Assembly: GCA_031551265.1 (NCBI GenBank)
Contig: JAVBNU010000035.1
Coordinates: 1-64,000 of the forward strand
Direction: 5' to 3'
Length of the DNA: 64,000 nt
From: JAVBNU01 sp031551265
GTDB lineage: Bacteria > Cyanobacteriota > Vampirovibrionia > Gastranaerophilales > Gastranaerophilaceae
The translations under genes were made by a program, and so were the position numbers. Below the pieces are notes generated by a model. That model worked only from the letters and a program-made list of their open reading frames with translations. It was not told where the DNA came from and did not search any database. The first letter of the stretch is position 1. Each line of letters opens with the position of its first letter. Positions 52,797 through 62,749 of this stretch are shown piece after piece.

Positions 52797-53387
52797 ATGT
52801 ATAAAACATTGGAAGAAGCAAAAATAGCGTGTAGCAACTGTACAAAGTGCGAGCTATGTAAAACTCGTACTAATACTGTTTTTTCGGATGGCATGCCAAA
52901 TGAAAAAATTATGCTGATTGGTGAAGGCCCGGGGTACTGGGAGGATCAGAAAGGTTTGCCGTTTGTGGGGAAAGCCGGGCAGCTGCTGGACAAAATCTTT
53001 GAGTCGCAGGGGTTTTCGCGCAAGACTAATATTTATATCTGCAACACAGTGAAATGTCGCCCGCCCGACAATCGTGTGCCGACGCCTGAGGAAAAAATTG
53101 CGTGCAGAGAGTATTTAGATGCACAGATTAATATTTTAAAGCCGAAAATAATTCTTTTATGTGGTGGTGTCGCGTTAGAGTCAATGCTTGAGGGCAAAAC
53201 AGGGATTACCAAAGTCCGAGGGCATTGGTTTGACGGCCCGCATGGCGCAAAAATGATGCCGATTTTCCACCCGTCGTATCTCTTACGCAATGATTCACGT
53301 GAAAAAGGCAGCCCGAAATGGCTAATGTGGCAGGATATTCAAGAAATCAAAAAACAGTATGACGCGATAGAGGCTGTTGTTAAGTAA
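52797..53387 (+). CDS. Uracil-DNA glycosylase, family 4-like
   Basis: A 196-residue Fe-S uracil-DNA glycosylase that removes uracil from DNA in base-excision repair. CSNCTKCELCKTR provides cluster cysteines, GEGPGYWEDQKGLPFVGKAG is the catalytic loop, NTVKCRPPDNR adds a further Cys, and FHPSYLLR is the His motif. Length fits the family. No Shine-Dalgarno is obvious. Confidence 0.92.
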   Translation: MYKTLEEAKIACSNCTKCELCKTRTNTVFSDGMPNEKIMLIGEGPGYWEDQKGLPFVGKAGQLLDKIFESQGFSRKTNIYICNTVKCRPPDNRVPTPEEKIACREYLDAQINILKPKIILLCGGVALESMLEGKTGITKVRGHWFDGPHGAKMMPIFHPSYLLRNDSREKGSPKWLMWQDIQEIKKQYDAIEAVVK

Positions 53388-53450
53388 TTTGCATTGATTA
53401 ATGCTCGTGATACAATCTTATTATAGATACATGCCAGTGGGGAAAGAATT

Positions 53451-56039
53451 TTGAGTCAAAAAACATTATTTGAAGATGGGAAAATAGTCCCGATTAATAT
53501 AAGAGATGAGATGAAAAGATCGTACATCGATTATGCGATGTCGGTTATTGTCGGGCGTGCGCTGCCTGACGTAAGAGATGGATTGAAGCCGGTTCACAGA
53601 CGTATTCTGTTCGCGATGAGCGAGCTGGGGATGACGCCTGACAAGCCTTACAAAAAATGTGCGAGAATCGTCGGTGAAGTTTTGGGTAAATATCACCCTC
53701 ACGGCGATACAGCTGTGTATGAAGCGTTAGTACGTATGGCACAAGATTTTTCAACGCGCTACCAAACAGTCGACGGTCATGGTAACTTTGGCTCAGTCGA
53801 TGGTGACTCAGCAGCTGCGATGCGTTATACAGAAGCGAGAATGCATAAAATCACGACTTCTATGCTTGAGGATATTGAGTCTGAGACTATAGATTTTGTG
53901 CCAAACTTTGATGGTTCACTAGAAGAGCCGTCTGTGCTGCCTGTTCGCTTGCCTATGTTGTTACTCAATGGCGTAAGTGGCATTGCAGTTGGTATGGCGA
54001 CTAATATTCCGCCTCACAACCTTTGTGAAATTGTGGATGGTACGATTGCGCTGATTGATAATCCTGATATTACGATTGATGGGTTAATGGAATACGTAAA
54101 AGGTCCTGACTTTCCGACTGCCGCAACGATTTTGGGATTGAATGAAATTCAACAGGCTTACAAAACCGGCCGTGGCTCAATTAAGATGAGCGCTGTTTCT
54201 GCGTTTGAAGAAATCCCGGGCGGTGCCGGCCGTCAGGCACGTACAGCTATTGTAATTACTGAATTACCTTATCAGGTCAACAAAGCGGCGTTAATTGAAA
54301 AAATCGCCGAGTTGGTCAGAGACAAAAAAATCGAAGGTATTTCGGACTTACGTGATGAGTCTGACCGTGATGGTATGAGAATTGTTATCGAACTTAAGCG
54401 CGACAGCAAGCCTGAGGTTGTCAAAAATAATCTCTATAAATTTACACAGTTGAGTACGAGTTTTGGTGTAAACATGCTTGCTTTAGTCGGAAAACAACCG
54501 CGTTTATTGAATTTAGGGCAGGTATTACAAGAGTTTGTCGATCACAGAGTTGAGATTATCACTCGCAGAACGATTTTCTTCCTGAAAAAAGCAAAAATGC
54601 GCGCCCATATTTTGTCAGGTTTGTTAATTGCATTGGGCAGCTTGGATGAAGTCATTGAGCTTATCAAAAAATCTAAAAATTCTGAGGATGCTCGCAATGG
54701 CCTGATGTCGCGTTTTGGATTAGACGCTGATCAGGCAAACGCAATCCTTGAAATGCAGTTGAGACGTTTAACCGGCTTGGAGCAAGACAAAATTAAGGCT
54801 GAGTATGAAGAATTAAGAAAGAAAATTGCTGAATATGAAGCGATTTTGGCTGACAGACAAAAAGTTTTGAATATCATCAAAGAAGAATTGCTTGAAGACA
54901 GACAAAAATACGGCGATGAAAGAAGAACAAGAATTCTGCCGACAAGCGATGAAATGACGATTGAGGACTTAACGCCTAATACTGCGATGGCTGTGTTTAT
55001 TACAAAACAAGGCTATATTAAACGTATTTCGCTGGATACTTTTGAACGCCAAAACCGTGCAACACGAGGCAAAGGCGGCATCAAGACTAAAGAAGATGAC
55101 GATGTTGAACATTTCTTTACAGCAATGATGCACGATAAGGTGCTGTTCTTCAGCTCAAAAGGTACTGTATACAGCTTGAATGTCTATGACTTCCCCGAAG
55201 GTTCAAGACAGGCAAAAGGTCTGCCGATTATTAATGTTCTGCCACTTGAACAGGATGAGCAAATCACGGCTTTCGTGCCAGTGAGTAATTTCAATGATTC
55301 AAACTTGATTATGTTGACAAATCACGGCTATATTAAGCGTATAGAGTTGTCGAATTTTGCTAACATCAGACGTAACGGTATTATTGCTATAGGGCTGGAA
55401 GATAACGATGCGCTTTGTTGGGTAAAACAAGCTGATGCCAAAGAAGAAATCTTAATCGGCACAGCTTCAGGCATGGCGATACGCTTCCCTGTGGCGGATT
55501 TGAGACCGCTAGGCAGAAGTGCCCGAGGCGTAAACTCAATGAAATTACGTTCAGGTGATACAATCATCGGTTGTGATATTGTTCCAAAAGGCTACGACGC
55601 TGACTTGTTGGTTATAACATCAGACGGATACGGCAAACGCTCTAAGTTATCTGAATTCAGACCACAAAACCGCGGCGGTATCGGCTTGATTGCGACTAAG
55701 TTCAAATCAGCTAAATCGAAACTTGTCGCGTTGACCATTGTCGAAGAAAAAGATGAGATTATGGTCGTTACGGCGAACGGTATCGTTACACGCATTAAGG
55801 CAGGCGATGTTTCTCGTCAGGGACGTCCTGCGACTGGTGTCAAAATCCAAAACTTAATGGAAAATGATATGGTCTGTACAGTTAATAAAATAACTGATAT
55901 CGATGATGACGACGAATTAATTTTGTCTAACGCCCAACCGGCTGCACCTGTGATTGAGGCGGCTCAACAAACGCTGACAGCAGCGCTTGAAGAAGAGCCG
56001 GAAGAAGTCGATGTGGTTGAAGAAACTGACGAAGAATAA
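53451..56039 (+). CDS. gyrA: DNA gyrase subunit A
   Basis: An 862-residue type II topoisomerase A subunit with TTG start after GGGGAAAG. The catalytic Tyr is Y126 (AAMRYTEARM). In the quinolone region, PHGDTAVYEA gives Thr87 and Glu91 where E. coli has Ser83 and Asp87. The C-terminal pinwheel has six-blade-like repeats (GYIKRISLDTFERQ, GYIKRIELSNFANI, GYGKRSKLSEFRPQ), and the GyrA-box position reads RATRGKGG instead of QRRGGKG. An acidic tail ends it. A terminator follows. ParC is an alternative, but blade number and length favour GyrA. Confidence 0.92.
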   Translation: MSQKTLFEDGKIVPINIRDEMKRSYIDYAMSVIVGRALPDVRDGLKPVHRRILFAMSELGMTPDKPYKKCARIVGEVLGKYHPHGDTAVYEALVRMAQDFSTRYQTVDGHGNFGSVDGDSAAAMRYTEARMHKITTSMLEDIESETIDFVPNFDGSLEEPSVLPVRLPMLLLNGVSGIAVGMATNIPPHNLCEIVDGTIALIDNPDITIDGLMEYVKGPDFPTAATILGLNEIQQAYKTGRGSIKMSAVSAFEEIPGGAGRQARTAIVITELPYQVNKAALIEKIAELVRDKKIEGISDLRDESDRDGMRIVIELKRDSKPEVVKNNLYKFTQLSTSFGVNMLALVGKQPRLLNLGQVLQEFVDHRVEIITRRTIFFLKKAKMRAHILSGLLIALGSLDEVIELIKKSKNSEDARNGLMSRFGLDADQANAILEMQLRRLTGLEQDKIKAEYEELRKKIAEYEAILADRQKVLNIIKEELLEDRQKYGDERRTRILPTSDEMTIEDLTPNTAMAVFITKQGYIKRISLDTFERQNRATRGKGGIKTKEDDDVEHFFTAMMHDKVLFFSSKGTVYSLNVYDFPEGSRQAKGLPIINVLPLEQDEQITAFVPVSNFNDSNLIMLTNHGYIKRIELSNFANIRRNGIIAIGLEDNDALCWVKQADAKEEILIGTASGMAIRFPVADLRPLGRSARGVNSMKLRSGDTIIGCDIVPKGYDADLLVITSDGYGKRSKLSEFRPQNRGGIGLIATKFKSAKSKLVALTIVEEKDEIMVVTANGIVTRIKAGDVSRQGRPATGVKIQNLMENDMVCTVNKITDIDDDDELILSNAQPAAPVIEAAQQTLTAALEEEPEEVDVVEETDEE

Positions 56040-56061
56040 AATATAAATTACAAACAAAAAC

Positions 56062-56087
56062 GGTCGGCTCAGAGCCGGCCATTTTTT
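56062..56087 (+). terminator. Terminator of gyrA
   Basis: GGTCGGCT and AGCCGGCC pair over 8 bases (one G-T pair) around CAG and are followed by A and six T, 23 bases after the stop. Confidence 0.9.
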
Positions 56088-56138
56088 ATGTTTATAATTA
56101 CTAGCAACAAAAATTATTTTTGTGTTTTATACAAATAT

Positions 56139-56762
56139 ATGAAAATTAATTTACTCCAATATTCGAAAATAGCAAATTTTAAATCGGGTGACAAATCTGA
56201 CAAGCCGATAGTTATACTAGGCAGCTCTTCTGACAAAGATTCAATAATGTCATATATGGACTTGTGTTCTGAAGTGACAAAGAGTTTGGTTTTGGCAGAC
56301 AAAAAAATTATGCATGGCTGTGGTACTGCGGGCATAATGGGTAGAGCATACAATTCTGCAAAAACATATTCAAAAAAAGATGCAAATGGAAAACCTGAAC
56401 AGAATCTTGCAATAATTGTGAATCCGATGTGGGGCGATGAGGATTTAGAAAATTGTATTCCGATAAAAACGGTGAATAGCGAGGCAGAAAGAATAGATGA
56501 ATTTGTGAAAGCTGCTGATTGCTTTGTTATTTTCCCGGGAAGCGCTACCACCATACAGGAAGCCACGACACTGATTGCAAAAAACAATTATAGTAAACCT
56601 GAAAAGAGGAAGAAGATTATTTTAGGCGGTCCAGAATATTTTGCGCCACTTACACAGCAGTATCAAAAATTATATGAAAGTAAACTTTTAAAATGTTCGC
56701 CTGATGAATTATTTTCGATTGTTGATACCAAAGAAGAAATTCTCAGCAAAATTAATATTTAG
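56139..56762 (+). CDS. LOG-family-like protein
   Basis: A 207-residue protein starting MKINLLQYSKIANF; the longer frame from 56088 abuts the gyrA terminator. Rossmann-like: KPIVILGSSSDKDS, then MHGCGTAGIMGRAYNSAK, NPMWGDEDLENCI and FPGSATTIQEATTLI. LOG/'lysine decarboxylase'-type proteins hydrolyse nucleoside phosphates using PGGxGTxxE; here it reads PGSATTIQE, keeping the Glu but not the second Gly and third Gly. Activity is therefore doubtful. Confidence 0.65.
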   Translation: MKINLLQYSKIANFKSGDKSDKPIVILGSSSDKDSIMSYMDLCSEVTKSLVLADKKIMHGCGTAGIMGRAYNSAKTYSKKDANGKPEQNLAIIVNPMWGDEDLENCIPIKTVNSEAERIDEFVKAADCFVIFPGSATTIQEATTLIAKNNYSKPEKRKKIILGGPEYFAPLTQQYQKLYESKLLKCSPDELFSIVDTKEEILSKINI

Positions 56763-56982
56763 TTGACTGTCAATACCGCAGCGTTAAATGTTGAATATGT
56801 GTTCAAACGTTTGTGTGCGGTATCTTTGCAGCTATGGGTAAATACAATCTAATTTTTGAGTATTATTAACAATTGCGTCTATTGGACGGATTCTGCACAT
56901 ACTCACCTAAAAGCCGCTGTAACACTTGGCGCTGCGGAATGACACCCCATTTGGAATAGGTGTGTAATTTTTTAAAAATACC

Positions 56983-58347
56983 TTAAAATACGGACGTCTT
57001 TTGAGTTGGGTTTTTGAATTTGGTTATATTTGGCTGGAAGAGTAATTCGACGCTATCGGTCGGGCCGTTTCTGTGTTTTGCGATGATAATTTCGGCTTTG
57101 CCTTTGTTTTCAACGCCTTCCTGGCTGTAATAATCTTCACGATAAATGAACATAACGATATCGGCGTCTTGTTCGATTGCGCCCGATTCACGAAGGTCTG
57201 AGAGCATTGGTTTTTTGCTGCCTCTTTGCTCAACAGCACGTGACAACTGAGAAAGCGCGATTACAGGGACTTTAAGCTCTCTTGCAATGGCTTTTAAACC
57301 TCTTGATATGGCTGAAATTTGTTGAACACGCTGTTCGTCGCCGCCGCTGCCGCCTTCCATTAATTGCAGATAGTCGATTACGATGAGTCCGAGTTGTTTT
57401 TCTTCCATCGCAACACGTCTGCATTTTGCGCGAATATCCATAATAGTTGCGCCGGGCGTATCGTCAATGTATATAGGAGCGTCAGCGAAAGTATTCATCG
57501 CGTTGAGCAATTTTTCCCAGTCTTTGGCCTGCATATGACCTGATTTTAGTCTTTGCATATCAACTTCAGCCTCAGCGCAAAGCATACGCTGCATTAACTG
57601 TTCTTTTGACATCTCAAGTGAAAATATTGCGACAGGAGCTTTAGCGCGTATCGCAACGTTCTGTGCAATATTAAGGGCAAAGGCTGTTTTACCCATTGAC
57701 GGGCGCGCAGCTAAGATTATTAAATCGGACGACTGCAAACCAGACGTAAGTTTATCCAAATCATAAAAACCTGTTGAGACGCCGATTAAATCTTCGCGGT
57801 TATTGTAGCGGTCCTCAATTTGCTGGTAGGTTGAAGTTACGATATCTTTTACGTGAACTAGGTCAGTTGTTGTTTTTTGCTGAGCGATACCGAATATCAG
57901 TTTTTCAGCAGCGTCTAGGGTTTCATCAACTGTCGCGCTCTCATATGCCATCGTGACAATATCTGAGCCGGCATTAATCAGGGTTCTTTTGATGGATTTT
58001 TCGTGGACAATTTTCGCGTAGTATTCAACGTTGGCTGTTGTAACAACATTCAGCGCTAAATCATTGATATACGAGCGTCCTCCGACGTATTCCAGCTTGT
58101 TATTTTCGCGTAATTTTTCGGAAACGGTAATAATGTCGATTGCGTTGTTTTCACGCAACAAATCGAGAATTGTTTCATAAATTATTTTGTGTGCAGGCTT
58201 GTAAAAACTGTTAACCTTAATCATATCAACTATTTTGTTGATACAAAAAGGGTTAGTCAGGACGGCGCCTAAAATTGCTTCCTCAGCCTCAATACTTTGT
58301 GGTGGCAATTTACCGATATTTTTTTCTTCTTTGAGCGCAGGTGACAT
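56983..58347 (-). CDS. dnaB: Replicative DNA helicase
   Basis: A 454-residue DnaB. Start 58347 (MSPALKEE) is favoured by GGGGAA; an ATG lies 15 bases earlier. The N-terminal helical domain (PPQSIEAEEAILGAVLTNP) binds primase, and the RecA-type domain has AARPSMGKTAFALNIA, LIVIDYLQLM, ISRGLKAIARELKVP and DLRESGAIEQDADIVMF. No intein is present. The phage loader at 47834-48583 may use this protein. Confidence 0.95.
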   Translation of the reverse strand: MSPALKEEKNIGKLPPQSIEAEEAILGAVLTNPFCINKIVDMIKVNSFYKPAHKIIYETILDLLRENNAIDIITVSEKLRENNKLEYVGGRSYINDLALNVVTTANVEYYAKIVHEKSIKRTLINAGSDIVTMAYESATVDETLDAAEKLIFGIAQQKTTTDLVHVKDIVTSTYQQIEDRYNNREDLIGVSTGFYDLDKLTSGLQSSDLIILAARPSMGKTAFALNIAQNVAIRAKAPVAIFSLEMSKEQLMQRMLCAEAEVDMQRLKSGHMQAKDWEKLLNAMNTFADAPIYIDDTPGATIMDIRAKCRRVAMEEKQLGLIVIDYLQLMEGGSGGDEQRVQQISAISRGLKAIARELKVPVIALSQLSRAVEQRGSKKPMLSDLRESGAIEQDADIVMFIYREDYYSQEGVENKGKAEIIIAKHRNGPTDSVELLFQPNITKFKNPTQKTSVF

Positions 58348-58438
58348 ACTTCCCCATTCCAATCAATTAATCTTTATTAATTATAATACAAAGCTCTCTA
58401 AAATTACGAGTAAGTGTAAAAATATAGTAACAAAGTCT

Positions 58439-60439
58439 CTATACCTTAATTGCTTTGGATTTATTCATGCCCTCGGCTTCTTTTTGGTGTATAGCGGCAA
58501 TACGCATAGCGCGTGCTATTCGTGCGTCTTGTGATGGGTCACGTGGCGGCTCTTGCGGGAGTGGCGCAGCCGTCGCAGCCGGAACGTATTTTCTTACTAC
58601 TCCTGCATCAGCGCCGGAGGTTGATAAAGGCGCAGCAGCTGTATTCGAGTACTGGCCTGATTGAGCTTTATTCATTGAATCTTGTAAAATATTACCCGGC
58701 TGGAATGGGCTTGCAGGATTGTTATACAACACCGGGGTCGGTGTTATTGGCGCGGGCATAGGCTGCATATGAGGTGGCACAAGAGCAGGTTGTTGAGTTT
58801 CAGGTGTAGTTTCTGCCGGAGGTTCACCATCTAAAATAGAGTGTTTTGGTTTACCGAATATTAAATGCGAAGCCTGAACGATTTTATTTGAGAATAAAGG
58901 TGCAATAACTGCCATAACTAATGCTGCACGGCCGACTATACCTAGTCCGCATTTTGCATTAGTTTTTATATTACTAAAGAATTTAGCCATTCTGCCGCTG
59001 TTTTTTAATGCAGGGTCATTCCACTGCGGCATATAGCTCAAGCCGGAGCTCAGGAGTGTTCCGACCCATCTGAACGGCGCATGAACCCATTTCATGGGGC
59101 CTGTGGTCGGGTCTTTTAATAATTGCTTAGCGCCTGCTATGGCCTGCTTGAATCCTGCTTCGCTGTATACATGTTTATTATTATTTTTAACTATTTCGGC
59201 AACTGATTTTTCGAATGCGTCGATTTGTTCAGGCTTCATGCCGGTGTATCTCCAGCCTGCCATCGCATATGTACAAATTGCGGCTAATGGTATACCAATC
59301 AGGAAGCCCATGGAGGAGGCCAGCTCTTCCATAAATGTTTTTACTTTTTCGCCTTTTTCGGCTTTGCGTGCGTGATTAAGTGCTCCTGCGACAAAGAATG
59401 AACTCATAAGTAATACTAATTTCCCTTGGAAACCTGCAAAAGTCACACCTTCAATGCCATAGAAAGATGCTTTTGGTAAAAATCTACCAAGTCCAGTTTT
59501 TGCAATGTGTTCACCGACAGCTGTCTTACCGACAACTGATTTACCTGCAACTGCCGCAAGTTTATTGATTATTTCCGTCATAGGTACATTGCGCTTTAAG
59601 AAACCGAGCCATTTTGGTATTGGAATCATGTTAAAAAGCTTGTCAATTACGACACTTTTCTCTTTGGATTTTTCCATTACTTTTATAATCGCCGGTATAT
59701 CGTGTCTTGATTTTATATCGGCCAAAGCTTGTTCATTGATGCCAAAATGTTTTTTCAACATGAGGTGTTTGAGATTTGCTAGTGCGTTGGGTTTCCGTTC
59801 TACCAGCTCTGCAACTTTCAATCCACGCTTTGCAGCAACATTTGCCAGACTTTTTTCAGCTTCGTTCGTGACCAATTGCTCAATAAGTTCATTGGCTTGG
59901 GTGAATGCAAAGCCGGCAACACCGTGTTTTTGCATTTTCGCCATGTCCCATGCCGGAGTAGCGCCTTTTTTGAGCACATTTAACGGTTGGAATTTCTCAA
60001 TAATATTGTTATTAACCCACTCACCGGCTACGCCAAGTCCTTGAAATACCCTGCCAATTGTATTTTTATAAAAACCGTTCCCTGCAACGGCATCACCGGC
60101 GCCGCCGAGTTTGCCCATCCAGGTTTTAGCATAATCAGGACCTTTAGCAAACGTATTGACAGCCTCCATAAACCACCATAACCCGGTATATACGGGCGCA
60201 ATTAATAATGCTGTTATCGCGTGGTCTGACATTCCTCTGTTTTTAACTTTACCGATGATTGGGTTTGAGTCAATAACGTTTTGTGTCGTACCGTAAATTT
60301 CGGACGCGCCGGGAACGGCGCCATACGTAGGATTCACACCATTAGGCAACGCCCCCATGTTGATATTGCCATGGTGGTTATCGTTATTTACATACGCACG
60401 AGGCTGCATATTAAAATTATTAACACTATTTGACGACAT
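58439..60439 (-). CDS. Large membrane protein, unknown
   Basis: A 666-residue host protein. The N-terminus is Asn-rich and disordered (NNDNHHGNINMG); membrane segments appear near 75-95 (AITALLIAPVYTGLWWFM), 335-352 (LVLLMSSFFVAGAL), 375-395 (FLIGIPLAAICTYAMAGW) and 510-530; the C-terminus is Pro/Ala-rich (about 550-620). Long Lys-rich helices lie between. It is not recognised. It shares build, not clear sequence, with the prophage protein at 9498-11132, so it could belong to a lineage-specific family. Confidence 0.6.
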   Translation of the reverse strand: MSSNSVNNFNMQPRAYVNNDNHHGNINMGALPNGVNPTYGAVPGASEIYGTTQNVIDSNPIIGKVKNRGMSDHAITALLIAPVYTGLWWFMEAVNTFAKGPDYAKTWMGKLGGAGDAVAGNGFYKNTIGRVFQGLGVAGEWVNNNIIEKFQPLNVLKKGATPAWDMAKMQKHGVAGFAFTQANELIEQLVTNEAEKSLANVAAKRGLKVAELVERKPNALANLKHLMLKKHFGINEQALADIKSRHDIPAIIKVMEKSKEKSVVIDKLFNMIPIPKWLGFLKRNVPMTEIINKLAAVAGKSVVGKTAVGEHIAKTGLGRFLPKASFYGIEGVTFAGFQGKLVLLMSSFFVAGALNHARKAEKGEKVKTFMEELASSMGFLIGIPLAAICTYAMAGWRYTGMKPEQIDAFEKSVAEIVKNNNKHVYSEAGFKQAIAGAKQLLKDPTTGPMKWVHAPFRWVGTLLSSGLSYMPQWNDPALKNSGRMAKFFSNIKTNAKCGLGIVGRAALVMAVIAPLFSNKIVQASHLIFGKPKHSILDGEPPAETTPETQQPALVPPHMQPMPAPITPTPVLYNNPASPFQPGNILQDSMNKAQSGQYSNTAAAPLSTSGADAGVVRKYVPAATAAPLPQEPPRDPSQDARIARAMRIAAIHQKEAEGMNKSKAIKV

Positions 60440-60597
60440 AGATTTCCTACCTTATATATCATGAAAAACCAAAAGTAATTAAAAATTGTCAAAATAATTT
60501 TTTTCATAAATTTTTTGTTACAAATATTTATGAAAGATTTTTCTATATTTTTTATATTTTTGTTTTATTTCACTACTTATTATTCATATTAAACATT

Positions 60598-60696
60598 TGT
60601 CATCCCGTGCTTGACACGGGATCTATCCAGTTAAAGAATTTGATATAGAGTTGACAAGATACCGGATATTTTTCTGCGAAAAATTCCGGTATGACA
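60598..60696. repeat. REP-like palindromic element
   Basis: About 99 bases bounded by TGTCAT and ATGACA. Inside are a CCCGTG-CTTGA-CACGGG stem (60605-60621 region) and a second stem ATACCGGA...TCCGGTAT (about 60659-60692). The GTCATCCCGTGCTTGACACG start is of a type widely dispersed in some bacterial genomes. Only one copy is seen here. Confidence 0.6.
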
Positions 60697-60714
60697 TAAA
60701 GAAAAGGACATCAT

Positions 60715-60783
60715 ATGAATAAGATTAAAGAGACGATTTTCCGTTTGAAAAACTTTTATGCTAGTGATATAACATACTTATGA
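60715..60783 (+). CDS. Possible 22-aa leader peptide before thrS
   Basis: ATG with AAAGGA six bases upstream opens a 22-codon frame (MNKIKETIFRLKNFYASDITYL) ending 24 bases before the thrS start. It contains two Thr codons, one near the end. It could be an attenuating leader; no terminator-antiterminator hairpin was confirmed, so it may be chance. Confidence 0.3.
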   Translation: MNKIKETIFRLKNFYASDITYL

Positions 60784-60807
60784 GCTAATTTATAACGAGG
60801 GAAATTA

Positions 60808-62748
60808 ATGTCAGAAATTGAAATTGTATTACCGGACGGTTCAGTGAAAAAGATGGATGAAGGCGTATCAGTGTGTGACCTTGCTAAATCAATTAGTGAA
60901 GGCTTAGCGAGAAATGCTGCTGCCGCAATTATTGGCGACGATGTTGTGAGTCTTGGTACGACATTGAAAAACGGTGATAAAGTTCAAATTTTGACGTCAA
61001 AAGATCCGCAATCTTTGGCGGTTTTGAGACATTCAACCTCGCATGTAATGGCGCAAGCTGTGCAAAATCTTTTCCCTCAAGCAAAATTGGCGATAGGTCC
61101 GGCAATTGAAAACGGTTTTTATTATGATTTTGATATTGAAGGACATACGCTTACTGAGGAAGATTTGCCGAAAATTGAGTCTGAAATGCAGCGATTGGTC
61201 AAAGAAAATCTGACTTTTGAATGTTATAAAATTGAAGATGTTGATGCAAAAATTGCTGAATTTAAAGCTCAAGGCGAAATTTACAAGGCAGAATTACTTG
61301 AAGAGCACAAAAATGATAGCCCGACTCTGTATATAACAAAAGACAAAGACGGCAATGCATTATTCAACGACCTTTGTAGAGGGCCGCATTTGCCGAATAC
61401 TTCGTTTATCAAAGCGTTTAAGTTACTGAATGTTGCAGGTGCATACTGGAGAGGCAACGAGAAAAATAAAATGCTGCAGCGTGTTTATGCGACTGCTTTT
61501 TGGAACAAGACAGACCTTGATGAGTATTTGAATTTCCTAGAAGAAGCGCAAAAACGTGACCATAGAAAACTTGCTGCACAGTTGGATTTGTTTTCAATTC
61601 GTGATGAGATAGGTTCAGGGCTTATATTGTGGCATCCGAATTTGGCGACTGTGCGTGAAGAAATTGAGAATTACTGGCGCAGCGAACACCGCAAAAGAGG
61701 TTATCAAATCGTAAATACTCCTCATATGGCAAAATCACAGCTCTGGGATATTTCAGGGCATAGTTCGCATTACCGTGAGAACATGTATTTTATTCAGGAT
61801 GAAGAAACTGAATACGTGCTGAAGCCGATGAATTGTCCGTTCCATATTTTGATTTATCAGGCTAATCGATATTCATATCGCAGCCTGCCGCTGCGCTTGG
61901 CTGAGCTTGGTACAGTTTATCGTAACGAGCGCTCTGGTGCATTGCAAGGTTTAAGCCGCGTAAAAGGTTTCACTCAGGATGATGCACATATTTTCTGTAC
62001 GCCTGAGCAGTTGATTGATGAAATCAATGCGATTATTGATTTTGTTGATTATACGCTTAAAATCTTTGGAATGGATTATGAGGTCGAGTTATCGACACGT
62101 CCTGAAAAATTTGTCGGCAATATTGATAACTGGGATAAAGCTGAAGAAGGTTTGAAACAGGCTTTAGCCGTTAAAAATATTAAATATGAAATCAACGAGG
62201 GTGATGGTGCGTTTTATGGTCCGAAAATCGACTTTAAATTGAAAGACGCTATCGGCAGAACATGGCAAGGTGCGACTATTCAACTAGACTTCAATTTACC
62301 TGAGCGGTTTGACTTGAAATATCAAGACAGTGACGGCTCAATGAAAACGCCGATTATGCTTCACCGTGTAATTTTTGGCTCAATGGAACGTTTTATGGGT
62401 GTATTGATTGAACATTATGCAGGTGCGTTCCCGCTTTGGCTTGCGCCTGAGCAGGTTGCTGTTGTGCCGATTGCAGACAGACATGCTGAATATGCTCAAA
62501 AAGTTTATGATAAGTTATTAAACGCAGGCATTCGTGTAAGACTGGATGACCGTTCTGAGAGTATGAATTACAAAATCAGAGAAGCATTACAGGATAAAAA
62601 AGTTCCTTATGTTTTAGTAATGGGTGATAGGGAAATCGAAAATAACGAAGTAGCTGTCAGGGCTAGAGGTAAAGGTCCTATCGGCGAATTTTCACTGGAT
62701 GCGTTTATCGAAAAAATAGAAAAAGAAATCAAAAATAGGGAACAATAA
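60808..62748 (+). CDS. thrS: Threonyl-tRNA synthetase
   Basis: A 646-residue class II synthetase that charges tRNA-Thr. Domains: TGS (about 1-62, IVLPDGSVKKMDEGVSVCDL), editing domain with RHSTSHVMAQAV (HxxxH), catalytic core with MNCPFHILIYQ (zinc Cys), ERSGALQGLSRVKGFTQDDAH and a C-terminal anticodon-binding domain (VAVVPIADRHAEYAQKV). Length is normal. CGAGGGAAA precedes the ATG. murC follows after one base. Confidence 0.96.
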   Translation: MSEIEIVLPDGSVKKMDEGVSVCDLAKSISEGLARNAAAAIIGDDVVSLGTTLKNGDKVQILTSKDPQSLAVLRHSTSHVMAQAVQNLFPQAKLAIGPAIENGFYYDFDIEGHTLTEEDLPKIESEMQRLVKENLTFECYKIEDVDAKIAEFKAQGEIYKAELLEEHKNDSPTLYITKDKDGNALFNDLCRGPHLPNTSFIKAFKLLNVAGAYWRGNEKNKMLQRVYATAFWNKTDLDEYLNFLEEAQKRDHRKLAAQLDLFSIRDEIGSGLILWHPNLATVREEIENYWRSEHRKRGYQIVNTPHMAKSQLWDISGHSSHYRENMYFIQDEETEYVLKPMNCPFHILIYQANRYSYRSLPLRLAELGTVYRNERSGALQGLSRVKGFTQDDAHIFCTPEQLIDEINAIIDFVDYTLKIFGMDYEVELSTRPEKFVGNIDNWDKAEEGLKQALAVKNIKYEINEGDGAFYGPKIDFKLKDAIGRTWQGATIQLDFNLPERFDLKYQDSDGSMKTPIMLHRVIFGSMERFMGVLIEHYAGAFPLWLAPEQVAVVPIADRHAEYAQKVYDKLLNAGIRVRLDDRSESMNYKIREALQDKKVPYVLVMGDREIENNEVAVRARGKGPIGEFSLDAFIEKIEKEIKNREQ

Positions 62749-62749
62749 C

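Noticed and set aside
56763..56982. Possible small gene or RNA between the LOG-like gene and dnaB
   Set aside because: No frame with a ribosome site and no convincing RNA fold; no feature supported.
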